Part shown: piece by piece, positions 36,137-47,851 of the stretch
How the letters are laid out: each line of letters opens with the position of its first letter
How positions within the stretch are numbered: the first letter of the stretch is position 1
Source: CAJQQK01 sp963696075
GTDB lineage: Bacteria; Pseudomonadota; Alphaproteobacteria; Rhizobiales; Hyphomicrobiaceae
Direction: 5' to 3'
Assembly: GCA_963696075.1 (NCBI GenBank)
Contig: CAVOJD010000009.1
Location: forward strand, 310,001-374,000
DNA length: 64,000 nucleotides
Program-made: the position numbers and the translations under genes
Notes under the pieces: model-generated
What the model saw: the letters and a program-made list of their open reading frames with translations, nothing else
What the model was told of the DNA's origin: nothing
Databases searched by the model: none

Positions 36137-36751
36137 CTACTTGATGTCCCCGGGGCCGGGGCGCGTGATGAGATTGCGGCGCAGCGTCGAGACGCTGCCC
36201 TTGACGAGTTGGCCTTCGCCGGTGAGGCGGAAGCGGTAGGCGGTCTCTTCCTGATTTTGATAGCGCAGGTTCACCGTCGTCTGGAGAAGCTGCGAGGTCG
36301 AGCCATATTTCTCGCGGACCGCGACGACGGCCTTCACGGGGATTTCGACGCCGGGCGGCAGTTCGCCGTACATGTGGACGTTGACGATGTATTCGCCCTC
36401 GGGAATACCGCGCGAGAAGATCATCTCGTAGTTGCGGTTGGAGGCGTCGTTTTCAGCGCCGAGGTCATCGCGCAGCAGATTGAGGATGTTGTTGCCCTGG
36501 TTCCAGAACCCGACGGGGGCCTCGTTAGGCGCCTTGACCCAGAGGTCGACGTCGTAGGGCAGCTCATTGGGCCAGTGGATCTCGAAAATGACGTTGCCCG
36601 GCGGCTTATAATCTTCGGCATCGGTTTTGGCTTTGTGGATGTGGGGGAGGAGCATCACGACCATCGCGACGAAGCCGATCAGCGCCAGCAGGATGACATC
36701 GCGGAAGGTGGTGCCGGTGGTGTCGTCATCGAAATCGTCAAACGGCTCCAT
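36137..36751 (-). CDS. ExbD/TolR-like anchor with a large unknown periplasmic domain
   Basis: A 204-residue bitopic protein. An acidic N-terminus is followed by one membrane helix (about residues 17-36) that starts FRDVILLALIGFVAM; the Asp placed at the start of the helix matches the proton-carrying Asp of ExbD (FIDVMLVLL type). The rest (about 45-204) is periplasmic and unlike normal ExbD: YDVDLWVKAPNEAPVGFWN, NLLRDDLGAEND, GIPEGEYIVNVHMYGELP. It overlaps the channel gene by 14 bases. I infer an ExbB/ExbD-type motor stator with a specialised periplasmic domain. Confidence 0.7.
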   Translation of the reverse strand: MEPFDDFDDDTTGTTFRDVILLALIGFVAMVVMLLPHIHKAKTDAEDYKPPGNVIFEIHWPNELPYDVDLWVKAPNEAPVGFWNQGNNILNLLRDDLGAENDASNRNYEMIFSRGIPEGEYIVNVHMYGELPPGVEIPVKAVVAVREKYGSTSQLLQTTVNLRYQNQEETAYRFRLTGEGQLVKGSVSTLRRNLITRPGPGDIK

Positions 36752-37388
36752 CGCCTGCCCCGTTATTGGCTTCTTCGCCGGTGGTGGCGCGTTCGAGGAG
36801 GTTGCGCATCAGCCGGACAGCGCCGTCACTCAGGATGCGCACGTTGACGTTCAGCCAGATGTTGAGCACCGCACCCAGCAGCGTCGTATAGAGCGCCACA
36901 GACATGCCGTTGATCAGTTCGGTGATCATGGGGGCGATCTTGTCGACGTCGCTGGTCGCGGCCGCATCGATGCCGGACAGCCCGATGATGAAGCCGATGA
37001 CGGTCCCGATCAGGCCCAGGAACACAAGGGCGTTGGCGAGAAACCGGATCGCCCCGATCTGGTTCGCCGCTTCCATGCGCGCCATGTCCATCTCGAGAGG
37101 CCGTTCGCGGGCATCGACGCGGCGGAGGCGGTCGAGGCGATGGGCGACGTCGGCGGGAATGCGCTTGCCGCTGCCGAGCGCTGCAATCGCGGTGCTGACG
37201 TGAAAGATCCGGTATCCTGCAAGGGCGAGGCCCCACGCGAAGACTGCGGCGATGGCCAGCGCCATGATCCAGGTTCGCGGCTCCCAGAAACCATCAAGCC
37301 AGCCCTGAAGGTAGGCGGCCCATGTGAGACCCAGCGCTACGACGTTGACAAGGGCATAGCGAAGAAGCAGCGGATGGGTGCGATGCAA
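36738..37388 (-). CDS. MotA/TolQ/ExbB family proton channel protein
   Basis: A 216-residue membrane protein: two N-terminal helices (about residues 8-28 and 38-58), a cytoplasmic loop with charged residues, then two long helices. The core FLGLIGTVIGFIIGLSGI followed by IAPMITELINGMSVALYTTLLGAVLNIWL is the MotA/TolQ/ExbB proton-channel signature, including the conserved Thr-Leu/Gly pattern. It is encoded first in the set, with the ExbD-like gene overlapping its stop by 14 bases. There is no TonB, TolA/B or flagellar gene nearby, so the powered partner is unknown. Confidence 0.82.
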   Translation of the reverse strand: MHRTHPLLLRYALVNVVALGLTWAAYLQGWLDGFWEPRTWIMALAIAAVFAWGLALAGYRIFHVSTAIAALGSGKRIPADVAHRLDRLRRVDARERPLEMDMARMEAANQIGAIRFLANALVFLGLIGTVIGFIIGLSGIDAAATSDVDKIAPMITELINGMSVALYTTLLGAVLNIWLNVNVRILSDGAVRLMRNLLERATTGEEANNGAGDGAV

Positions 37389-37652
37389 GCGGGGCTCCCC
37401 GGCGAATTGACTATTGGAGCGATTAGAGCCCAGGCGCTGGGCCGTGGCAACGACGCGTTTTGAGTAGTCAGGGCGTCACTTGAGTTGCTGATGCGCCAAA
37501 TTGGCGCCCGCAACGCATGTGGTCTGTGGACAGTCGTTGACTTGTATCCTCGCGCGCGGTTGATCGTGGGCTAGAAATGAGCATTCGCAGCCGCCACAAG
37601 GGGCCGCGATGGCAGTCTGAGGGCGGGCACAAGCAGTGAAACGAACGAGATC

Positions 37653-40705
<3,053 letters not shown>

Positions 40706-40822
40706 TCCGAGGCCCGCACTCGTGCTGAGCTGGAAGATCACTTCTCCCACCTGCGGTCATGACGCGTGCGCATTTCCGGCCTAAAACACGCGCTGAGCAC
40801 ATGAACCACCCGGAGCCCGCCG

Positions 40823-41225
40823 ATGAAACCGCTTTACCTGTCAGCCCTCACGCTTGCCGCCGCCGTCACGCTGGCGTTCACATCCCCCGCTGCGGCCCAA
40901 ACGCCCTCTGAACTCTGCACCAAGGCCAACGAGGTCGTGAATACGCTCTCGAACATGGTGCCGATCGAGGTCGATGCCGTCACCAATACGACCGCCGTCG
41001 TCACCGACTGCGGCCAGACGCGGGTTCAGTTCACCCGCGCCGTCGACCTCAAGCTCGCCTCGATGGAAAAGGATTTCCGCGCGTTCCTGCAGAAAGCAGG
41101 ACAACGAATATGCGTGCGGCGACGCGGCGCTGAAGGATCTCGTTGCCGCCGGCTGGACGGTGCGGTTTTCGTACCGGTTCCAGGGCGGCGCGCCGGTCGT
41201 GGTCGAGGCGAAGTGTGGGGGGTGA
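40823..41225 (+). pseudogene. Small secreted protein gene with a +1 frameshift
   Basis: A signal peptide (about residues 1-26: KPLYLSALTLAAAVTLAFT, ending AAAQ) starts a roughly 133-residue secreted protein with TPSELCTKANEVVN and VVTDCGQTRVQFT. At the run AAA (41093-41095) one extra A shifts the frame; the intended continuation is QDNEYACGDAALKDLVAAGW and RFSYRFQGGAPVVVE to a TGA at 41223. Read without correction, the first part fuses to the next gene, which is an artefact. The four cysteines suggest two disulfides. No family name. Confidence 0.7.
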
Positions 41226-41230
41226 TGGCG

Positions 41231-41611
41231 ATGAAAGCACTTGCGATGGCTGTTGTCTTGTTTGGCCTTGCAACTGTACCAGCCATCGCCAATACGATCT
41301 CATTCCATTGTACTTTCGAGACTTTTTCGGATGAGAAGGCTGCAAGGCAAAAGCAAGATGAGGCGCTCGTCCTTCGCTACATGGTAGATTCGAAAAGCGG
41401 TAAGGCCTATTTAATTGGCAACCTCGGAAGCAGTGAAGTTAGTTTGACGATAGGTTCGCTAGGGTTGACTTTTGTCGAGAGGCTTCCGACCGGCGCGGTA
41501 CAAATGACCACAACGAACAAGGCGACCAACAAAGCGGTGCACAGCCGTCATACGCTGTTCGAAGACGAACTATGGCCTTCTCAGTTCTATGGAAGCTGTA
41601 CGGTTCGTTGA
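41231..41611 (+). CDS. Secreted hypothetical protein of lower GC
   Basis: A 126-residue protein with a signal peptide (KALAMAVVLFGLATVPAIA, residues 1-20) and a mature beta-rich part: NTISFHCTFETFSDEKA, GKAYLIGNLGSSEVSLTIG, a C-terminal YGSCTVR. The ATG at 41225, overlapping the stop of the previous gene, is an alternative start. Its codons are visibly richer in A and T than the neighbours, so it may have been acquired. Function unknown. Confidence 0.65.
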   Translation: MKALAMAVVLFGLATVPAIANTISFHCTFETFSDEKAARQKQDEALVLRYMVDSKSGKAYLIGNLGSSEVSLTIGSLGLTFVERLPTGAVQMTTTNKATNKAVHSRHTLFEDELWPSQFYGSCTVR

Positions 41612-41678
41612 TGCACGTCTGTTTAGCAGCCAACAGCAGGTGGAGCCGGGATCCAGGGCGGTTCACTCAGGCGCCGGC

Positions 41679-42452
41679 GTCTTCAACCTAAATGCACCGC
41701 CCACCCTCACAACCGTCATCCTCGGGCGTGTCCCGAGGACCCATCCATCGGCTGGGGCGGGCGTTGCCAAGATGGGCATGGCCTTGCCACGCGGTGCCCC
41801 ACCCTCGACGCGCGTCGTGCGGCGACATGGGTCCTCGGGACACGCCCGAGGATGACAGAAGAGAGGCGGGTGCGTTTTGGCGAGGGCTCACACACCCGGC
41901 TCAGCGGTGAAGGGCGATGCATCACGGTCGTCCATTACCATATCGTTCAGCGCCGGGCTGTCGTCGCTCAGGCCCAGCCCGGCGTCTTCAACCTAAATGC
42001 ACCGCGCACCCCCACAACCGTCATCCTCGGGCGTGTCCCGAGGACCTATCCATCGGCTTGGGCGGGCGTTGCCAAGATGGGCATGAGCTTGCCACGCGGT
42101 GCCCCACCCTCGACGCGCGTTGCGAGGTGACATGGGTCCTCGGGACACGCCCGAGTATGACAGAAGAGAGGCGGGTGCGTTTTGGCGAGGGCTCACACAC
42201 CCGGCTCAGCGGTGAAGGGCGATGCATCACGGTCGTCCATTACCATATCGTTCAGCGCCGGGCTGTCGTCGCTCAGGCCCAGCCCGGCGTCTTCAACCTA
42301 AATGCACCGCGCACCCCCACAACCGTCATCCTCGGGCGTGTCCCGAGGACCCATCCATCGGCTTGGGCGGGCGTTGCCAAGATGGGCATGGCCTTGCCAC
42401 GCGGTGCCCCACCCTCGACGCGCGTCGCGAGGTGACATGGGTCCTCGGGACA
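41679..42452. repeat. 305-bp tandem repeat array, about 2.5 copies
   Basis: The same sequence starts at 41679, 41984 and 42289, an exact period of 305 bases, with only scattered substitutions; copy 3 is cut at 42452. Each unit contains GTCATCCTCGGGCGTGTCCC and its inverted copy, a spacer over GCATGG...CCACCCTCGACGCG, and a conserved coding-like tail (GGTGAAGGGCGATGCATCAC). The near-identity suggests recent tandem duplication. It is not a CRISPR: units are far too long and lack unique spacers. Confidence 0.9.
41715..41856. repeat. 30-bp perfect inverted repeat inside the array
   Basis: 41715-41744 and 41827-41856 are exact inverted complements over 30 bases, separated by 82 bases. Copy 2 (42020-42049 / 42132-42161) has one substitution in each arm; copy 3 keeps the left arm and loses the right after 16 bases. 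The arms could form a stable stem, as in mobile palindromic repeats of alphaproteobacterial intergenic regions. Confidence 0.85.
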
Positions 42453-42597
42453 AGGCTACGGCTGTCCGGTTAAGTTGTCCGCGAAACGCGCACAACTACT
42501 ATATTGGCGTCTCGATTCCATGATCGACCGTGATCCAGACGCGAAATCCCGACCGGCTTCGGCTCGTTCATTGTCCATTTCATTTCCCACACCCATC

Positions 42598-42742
42598 GTC
42601 ATGGCCGCGCAGGCGGCCATCCACGGGCATGTCCAATCCCGCGGCTTATCGGGTCACTAAGTCGTTGCCGCGAAACATGTACTCCGTAGCCGGCGCCTCG
42701 TCTGCCGAGGCGCGCGTGGATGGCCGCCTGCGCGGCCATGAC
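42598..42742. repeat. 28-bp inverted repeat of a second family
   Basis: 42598-42625 (GTCATGGCCGCGCAGGCGGC...) and 42715-42742 are perfect inverted complements of 28 bases around an 89-base loop. The sequence is unrelated to the 305-bp unit. Its position just beside the tandem array marks this interval as a repeat hotspot. Confidence 0.8.
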
Positions 42743-42805
42743 GGCGTGGGGAGGGGAAGCGCGGTCTAAGTCTAAAGCGTTCGAGTTAAACCAGACAGTC
42801 GTGGG

Positions 42806-42935
42806 ACAAGCCCGAGGATGATAAACGAGAGGCGGGCGCGTTTCGGCCAGCGCTCACACGCTCGGCTCATCGGTGAAGGGCGAGACGTCGCGTTCGTCGA
42901 GCAGGATGTGGATCAGGGCCGGGCCGTCGACATCG
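42806..42935. repeat. Divergent partial copy of the 305-bp repeat at a gene's 3' end
   Basis: From GGGACAAGCCCGAGGATGAT onward this stretch follows the array unit over at least 95 bases at roughly 80% identity by eye (GAGGCGGGCGCGTTT, then CTCATCGGTGAAGGGCGA). It extends past the stop codon into the last codons of the minus-strand thiamine-diphosphate enzyme gene. Confidence 0.7.
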
Positions 42936-44491
42936 CGGGCGGCTGCCAGCGCCCCGGCGAACTCTTCGGTCTTCTCCACGCGGAACGCGGGCACGCCGTA
43001 GCCCTCGGCGACCATCTTGAAGTCCGGGCTTTGCAGTCGCGTGCCGTAGATGCCCTCGGCGCCGAAGCGGCGTTTCTGCGAGACCAGGATCGAACCCCAG
43101 GCGTTGTTGTCACACAGGATGATCTTGATCGGCAGGTTGTGCTGGACGGCGGTGACGATCTCCTGGCCGGACATCAGGAAGCCGCCGTCGCCGACGAAGG
43201 CGATGACCTCGGCGCCGGGCAGCGCCAACGCCGCGCCAAGCGCGCCGGGGGCGGCATAGCCCATCGCGCCGGACATGGGACCGGCCTGGGTGTGGGGCTT
43301 GGTGAAGCGGTAGAAGCGGTGCACCCAGCGGGCGAAGGTGCCGCTGTCGCACAGGATGACAGTGTCATCGGGGACTTGCGCCTGGAGTTCGGTCACGATC
43401 GCGGACAGGTCCGTCTCGCCGTAGATCGTCAGCTTTCCGGGGCGCGCGAAGCGGTCGTATTCATCGCGGAACTTGTCGCGCCAGGCGAGGCGATCGGCGG
43501 AGGGGGCTGTGAGCGTCGGCGCAATCGCATCGAGCGAGGGGCCGCAGTGGGCGTTGATGGCAAGGTCGGCGCCCATGTTCGCGAGGGGGGCTGCGTCAGG
43601 GTAGATGTGAATGAGTTTGGTGTGCGGGCGCAGGAACGAGAATTCCTGGGTCGTGATCCCGTCGAGACGGGTGCCGGCTGCAATGATGAGATCGGCTTCG
43701 TCGAACAGGCGGGCCTGATAGGTGACGCGGTTGATCTCGAGGTGGCCGACGTAGGCTTCGTGGTCGTTCGGGAAGGTGTCCTGGCGGCGGTAGGCAGCGG
43801 TGACGGCGGCGCCACTGGCGGCTGCAAAACGCAGCAATGCGTCATGCGACTTTTCGAGCGAGATCATTTCGCCGGAGATCACGAGCGGGCGCTCGGCGGC
43901 GTCGATCATGGCCTTGGCTGTTTCGAGGCCGTGCTTATCGGGTGTCGTCGCGGCACTCATATCCACGCGGCGTGCGGTCACGGGGCCGGGGTCGCCGTCG
44001 GTGATGTCCTTCGGCATGACGACGATAACGGGGCCCGGCCGGCCGGACTTCGAGAGGGCCACCGCGTGCGCCGTGGTGCGGGCGACGTCGGCGGAATTCC
44101 GGGGCTCCAGGACGGCCTTGGCGATGGAGCCGAACATCATCTGGAGGTCGATTTCCTGGAACGCCTCGCGGCCGCGCGATGAGTTCGGGACCTGGCCGAT
44201 GAACAGGACCATCGGGGTCGAGTCCTGGGAGGCGGTGTGGACGCCGATCGAGGCGTTCGTCGCGCCGGGCCCGCGGCTGACGAAGCCTGCCGCGGGCCGT
44301 CCGGTCAACTTGCCGTAGGCCTCGGCTGCGAACGTGACGCCCTGCTCGTGGCGCGGCGTGATCAGGCGCATGGAATTCTCGTTGCGCTTGATGGCCTCGA
44401 GGATCGGCAGATAGCTCTCGCCGGGAACGGAAAAGGCGGTATCCACGCCGCACGCAATCAAGGTTTCCACGAGGGCGTCGCCACCACGCAT
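42854..44491 (-). CDS. Thiamine-diphosphate-binding enzyme, acetolactate synthase-like
   Basis: A 545-residue ThDP enzyme of the acetolactate synthase/benzoylformate decarboxylase superfamily. The catalytic Glu is in RHEQGVTFAAEAYG; a central domain follows (about residues 190-325); the ThDP motif is GDGGFLMSGQE...CDNNAWGS. There is no ilvN partner nearby and FAD-site features are unclear, so it may not be a true acetolactate synthase; the substrate is unknown. The last 14 residues (DERDVSPFTDEPSV) match the translated end of the nearby repeat, DDRDASPFTAEPGV, and look unlike a normal family end. Confidence 0.82.
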   Translation of the reverse strand: MRGGDALVETLIACGVDTAFSVPGESYLPILEAIKRNENSMRLITPRHEQGVTFAAEAYGKLTGRPAAGFVSRGPGATNASIGVHTASQDSTPMVLFIGQVPNSSRGREAFQEIDLQMMFGSIAKAVLEPRNSADVARTTAHAVALSKSGRPGPVIVVMPKDITDGDPGPVTARRVDMSAATTPDKHGLETAKAMIDAAERPLVISGEMISLEKSHDALLRFAAASGAAVTAAYRRQDTFPNDHEAYVGHLEINRVTYQARLFDEADLIIAAGTRLDGITTQEFSFLRPHTKLIHIYPDAAPLANMGADLAINAHCGPSLDAIAPTLTAPSADRLAWRDKFRDEYDRFARPGKLTIYGETDLSAIVTELQAQVPDDTVILCDSGTFARWVHRFYRFTKPHTQAGPMSGAMGYAAPGALGAALALPGAEVIAFVGDGGFLMSGQEIVTAVQHNLPIKIILCDNNAWGSILVSQKRRFGAEGIYGTRLQSPDFKMVAEGYGVPAFRVEKTEEFAGALAAARDVDGPALIHILLDERDVSPFTDEPSV

Positions 44492-44642
44492 GTCTGTCGT
44501 CCTTCAGGTTTGTTCGTCTTTTGCGTCCCGCACCAGAGCGGCGAAGCGGCGCGTTCGTCAAGCAGGTATGAGATGGCCGCGCCGCCCGGTGAATTTCACG
44601 GCGCCTGGTGCGGGAAACAGTTTCAGCGAGGAAACACTTGCG

Positions 44643-44657
44643 GAACACAAGTGGAAC
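44643..44657. promoter_or_regulatory. LexA (SOS) box upstream of lexA
   Basis: A perfect GAAC-N7-GAAC (GAACACAAGTGGAAC), the alphaproteobacterial LexA operator, 87 bases before the lexA start. It supports autoregulation and places the organism in a class with this operator type. Confidence 0.85.
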
Positions 44658-44743
44658 ATATATGAGTTTGCTGGCTACCGATGGGGTGGCTAATCCGCGT
44701 GTTCGGCCTCGTTGCGCCGATCGCCGCCAGTGGGATTGAAGGC

Positions 44744-45461
44744 ATGCTGACCCAGAAGCAGAAAGACCTCCTGATGTTCATCAACGAACGCCTCAGCGAG
44801 ACCGGGGTGCCGCCCTCGTTCGATGAGATGAAGGATGCGCTTTCGCTCAAGTCGAAGTCCGGGATCCACCGGTTGATTACAGCGCTTGAGGAGCGCGGCT
44901 TTATCCGCCGCCTGCCCCACCGTGCCCGGGCGCTGGAAGTTCTCAAGCTGCCAGGCGGCGATAGCGACAATCGCGGAGCGGCAGAACCCGGCCCCGGCCT
45001 CAGGCTGATCGAAGGCGGCAAGTCGCAAAAGCCGCGAAACCGTCGCGGCACCGCCCAGCAGCACCATCGTCAGCGACAGCACCGTCTCGGTTCCCGTGAT
45101 GGGACGGATTGCAGCCGGGGTGCCGATTTCGGCGATCCAGGATCACACCCACGACATCGCCTGTCCGCCCGATCTGCTGACGAACGGCGAACATTTTGCG
45201 CTGGAGGTGCGCGGCGACTCGATGATCGACGCGGGCATTCATGATGGCGACACGGTGGTCATCCGCCGGTGCGACAGTGCCGAGAACGGCGCGATCGTGG
45301 TCGCGCTCGTCGAAGAGGAAGAGGCGACGCTGAAGCGGCTGCGCAAGCGCGATGGCGGCATCGAGCTCGAGGCGGCGAACCCGGCCTATGAGACACGGCG
45401 TTTCGGGCCGGATCAGGTCCGCGTGCAGGGGCGGCTGGTCGGTTTGATCCGGCGATACTGA
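44744..45461 (+). pseudogene. lexA: LexA repressor with a +1 frameshift in the linker
   Basis: LexA represses the SOS regulon and cleaves itself when RecA is activated. The N-terminal domain (LTQKQKDLLMFINERLSETG, HTH with KSKSGIHRLITALEERGFIRR) is in one frame from 44744; the cleavage site (IAAGVPI), the Ser in RGDSMIDAG and the Lys in EATLKRLR are in another, ending at 45461. The shift lies in the linker at the AAAA run 45027-45030; removing one A joins the two to a normal LexA of about 238 residues with linker RETVAAPPSS. The intact operator upstream argues that the gene works in the cell and the base is an error. Confidence 0.9.
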
Positions 45462-45514
45462 GGGAAGCTGCGCGGCACGCTGGCAGCCGTTGGCTGCGAC
45501 GTGATTGCGCCGCT

Positions 45515-47851
45515 TCAGTTGCGCCATCTGCCCCAGTAGAGCGGATAGCCATCCTGCCATTCCGGGTCGAGGGGATCGGGTAGGTCAACGTCCGGTGGCG
45601 GGGTTGCGGGGTGGTCAGACGTCGCGCTGCGCCTGCCAGACTGATAGCGGACTTGCCAATACCGTTGTCTGGCAGCCTCAAGGCCGGCGCGGGTCCAGGG
45701 TCTGACACCCCGATATTGCTCGACATTCGTCAGCTCGAATGACTGGTCCGGCCTGAGCGTGATTGCGTGGGCGCCGTCGCGGGCGAGGCTGGCGCGATCC
45801 AGGACCACGGCGGTGGTGGCGCAGCCTGGGGGGCGCGGGAAACTCAACACGATAATGGCGGCGCGTTGGCAATCATCAATCAGCGCTGCGGGGCTTCGCG
45901 GTACGGCGAGGATCATTTCCCCGAGCTTTGATGTGCAGCCAGCGAGATCACAGCGAAAGCCTGCGCGTTGCTGCGCCTCGGCGGGCGTGCGGGTGTCGCC
46001 ATCCGCCTCAAGCCAACGGGTGAGGGTAAAGGTGGTTCCCGGTGCATCGAGTGCGCTGAGGCGGCCCTCATGGCGAATGGCGACGAGATGGCCCTGGTCG
46101 CCGACGAGGACATCGGGGGCCGGCACGTCGGTTGCGATGATGGCGCCTGCGAGGATCACCGGCAGACCGAGCCAGCGCCAGGGGTTGCGCCAGAGGCAGA
46201 GCCAGAGGCCGCCGGCGAGCATCACCAGCAGGGCGCGTTCGGAGAATGCGGGGACCGCGAAGACGGCGCCCGGCCAACTCGCCACCCAGCGCGCTGACAG
46301 GTTCATGCCTTCGATGCCAAGCCCCATCAGGGCCAGGGGATAGGCCTCGAGGGAAAATGGCATGGCGAGGAAGGCTGCGAGGGCTGCGGGCATCACGACG
46401 AGATTGGAGAGGGGGACGGCCATCAGGTTGGTTGCGATGGCGTAGGTCTGGGTGTGATGGAAGTGGAATGCGGCAATCGGCCCGGTCGCGAGGCCTGCCA
46501 GGATGGTGGTTGCGATGGTTGCGCCGGTGAACAGCCAGATGTTGTGCAGCCACTTTGCCGGGCCGCCATCCGGCGGCGGCTTGATCAGGCCGAGGCGGCG
46601 CCTGCGATCCTGACGATTGCGATAGTATTCGTAGCCTGTGACGAGCGCGGTGACGGCCGCGAATGAGAGTTGGAAGCCCGCGTTGAACAGGCTTTCGGGT
46701 GCAACGATGAGGATGGCGAGGGCCGCCATGGCGACGTTGCGCAAGGCGAGAGCGGGCCGGTCAACCAGGATCGCCAGGAACATGATGACGATCATGATGA
46801 AGGAGCGCACGGTCGCGTGGGCGCCGCCTGAAATGAGGAGATAGGCCAACGCTGCGATTGCGGCGGCGACGGCTGACCATTTCTTGATCGGGTAGCGCAG
46901 TGTGATCGCTGGGAAAGCTGCGAGACAAAACCGCAACGCGAAAAACACCGAGCCACCCATGATGGCCATGTGGAGGCCGGAGATCGAGAGGATGTGGTAG
47001 ATGCCGGCATCGCGATAGGCATCGTTTGTCGCTGTCGTGATGGCGCCGCGTTCCCCGGTCATTAGTGCCTTGGCGATCGCGCCAACTTCTCCAGGTAACG
47101 CGCGCTCAATCCGCTGGCCAATCCGGCGGCGCAAATCTTCGAGACGAAGGACGATGGCCGACAGCCCGGACGCGGGTCGGGCGGTGCCGTCCGACGTTGC
47201 CTGTTCGATCGGCGCGGAAGTGAACGCGATGGCGCCGATCCGGGCAAAGTAGTTCTGACGCGCAAAGTCGTAACCGCCGGGACTGACGGGGGCGGATGGC
47301 GGGCGCAGATCGGCGGTCAGGCTAATCGTGTCGCCGATGGCGAGCGTTTCGGGTGCGCTGCGCTGATAGACAACGATGCGCGCCGGGGTGAGGTCCGCCG
47401 GCAGGCGCGCTATGTGGACCGCCTCAAGCCAGATCCGGCGGCCGCCATCCGCCCGGCCCTCGAGGCCTGCGATGCGCCCGGAGAGTTCCGCCTTTGTCAT
47501 CGCCACGGGCAGGACGGGGGCGCGAACCCATTCGGTGCGCAGTTTCGCAACCGTGAACCCTGCGGCCGCGATGAGCACGCTTGCGGTCACGAAACGAAGC
47601 GGGGCGGCGCGGTCGCGGGCGCGCGAAAGGATGGCGTAAAGTGACGCGACAGCGGCGATCGACAGGAGACAGATCAACAAGCGCGGCTCGTAGGGCAACC
47701 GGAAATAGCCGGTTATGCCGATCGCAAAAGCGACTGGCACCCAAAGAAACCAGCGCTCGCGCTCGGCGTGGAGCGCGGATAGCGGCCACGATACGACACG
47801 TTGCAAAACGGTTGGCGCAGGCGTGTGGTCTCGCAATGCGATCAGCGACAT
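45515..47851 (-). CDS. comEC: ComEC/Rec2 family DNA-uptake channel protein
   Basis: A 778-residue polytopic membrane protein. An N-terminal membrane region and OB-like soluble domain (about residues 90-260) are followed by the Competence domain with GERGAITTATNDAYRDAGIYHILSISGLHMAIMG in two blocks, then seven or more helices. The C-terminal metallo-beta-lactamase-like part is short, which fits the alphaproteobacterial form. The start was set at ATG 47851 because codons upstream are polar and unlike the family. In this lineage the gene is conserved although competence is rarely shown. It is divergent from gltX. Confidence 0.88.
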   Translation of the reverse strand: MSLIALRDHTPAPTVLQRVVSWPLSALHAERERWFLWVPVAFAIGITGYFRLPYEPRLLICLLSIAAVASLYAILSRARDRAAPLRFVTASVLIAAAGFTVAKLRTEWVRAPVLPVAMTKAELSGRIAGLEGRADGGRRIWLEAVHIARLPADLTPARIVVYQRSAPETLAIGDTISLTADLRPPSAPVSPGGYDFARQNYFARIGAIAFTSAPIEQATSDGTARPASGLSAIVLRLEDLRRRIGQRIERALPGEVGAIAKALMTGERGAITTATNDAYRDAGIYHILSISGLHMAIMGGSVFFALRFCLAAFPAITLRYPIKKWSAVAAAIAALAYLLISGGAHATVRSFIMIVIMFLAILVDRPALALRNVAMAALAILIVAPESLFNAGFQLSFAAVTALVTGYEYYRNRQDRRRRLGLIKPPPDGGPAKWLHNIWLFTGATIATTILAGLATGPIAAFHFHHTQTYAIATNLMAVPLSNLVVMPAALAAFLAMPFSLEAYPLALMGLGIEGMNLSARWVASWPGAVFAVPAFSERALLVMLAGGLWLCLWRNPWRWLGLPVILAGAIIATDVPAPDVLVGDQGHLVAIRHEGRLSALDAPGTTFTLTRWLEADGDTRTPAEAQQRAGFRCDLAGCTSKLGEMILAVPRSPAALIDDCQRAAIIVLSFPRPPGCATTAVVLDRASLARDGAHAITLRPDQSFELTNVEQYRGVRPWTRAGLEAARQRYWQVRYQSGRRSATSDHPATPPPDVDLPDPLDPEWQDGYPLYWGRWRN

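Larger units (their letters stand above)
41612..42853. other. Long intergenic region made of repeats
   Basis: About 1.24 kb without a real gene. It holds the 305-bp tandem repeat (41679-42452), an inverted repeat of another family (42598-42742), and the start of a divergent repeat copy that runs into the following gene (from 42806). Open frames here come from the repeats themselves. Confidence 0.75.

Noticed and set aside
35538..37388. Zorya-type defence operon
   Set aside because: There is a MotA-like channel, but no OmpA-domain ZorB, helicase or nuclease partner next to it.
37389..37652. SOS box upstream of uvrA
   Set aside because: No GAAC-N7-GAAC or GTTC-N7-GTTC with at most one mismatch could be found by eye in the 264-base leader.
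40823..41611. A single 262-residue secreted protein
   Set aside because: Two signal peptides in one chain and an alternative frame with normal composition show that this is two genes joined by a +1 shift at 41093-41095.
41852..42435. Open frames of 92 and 172 codons within the repeat array, containing ILGRVPRTHPSA
   Set aside because: They arise from the 305-bp unit being free of stops in some frames; no RBS, and the same peptide repeats with the DNA period.
41679..42452. CRISPR-like array
   Set aside because: The period is 305 bases with the whole unit conserved; there are no unique spacers and no cas genes.
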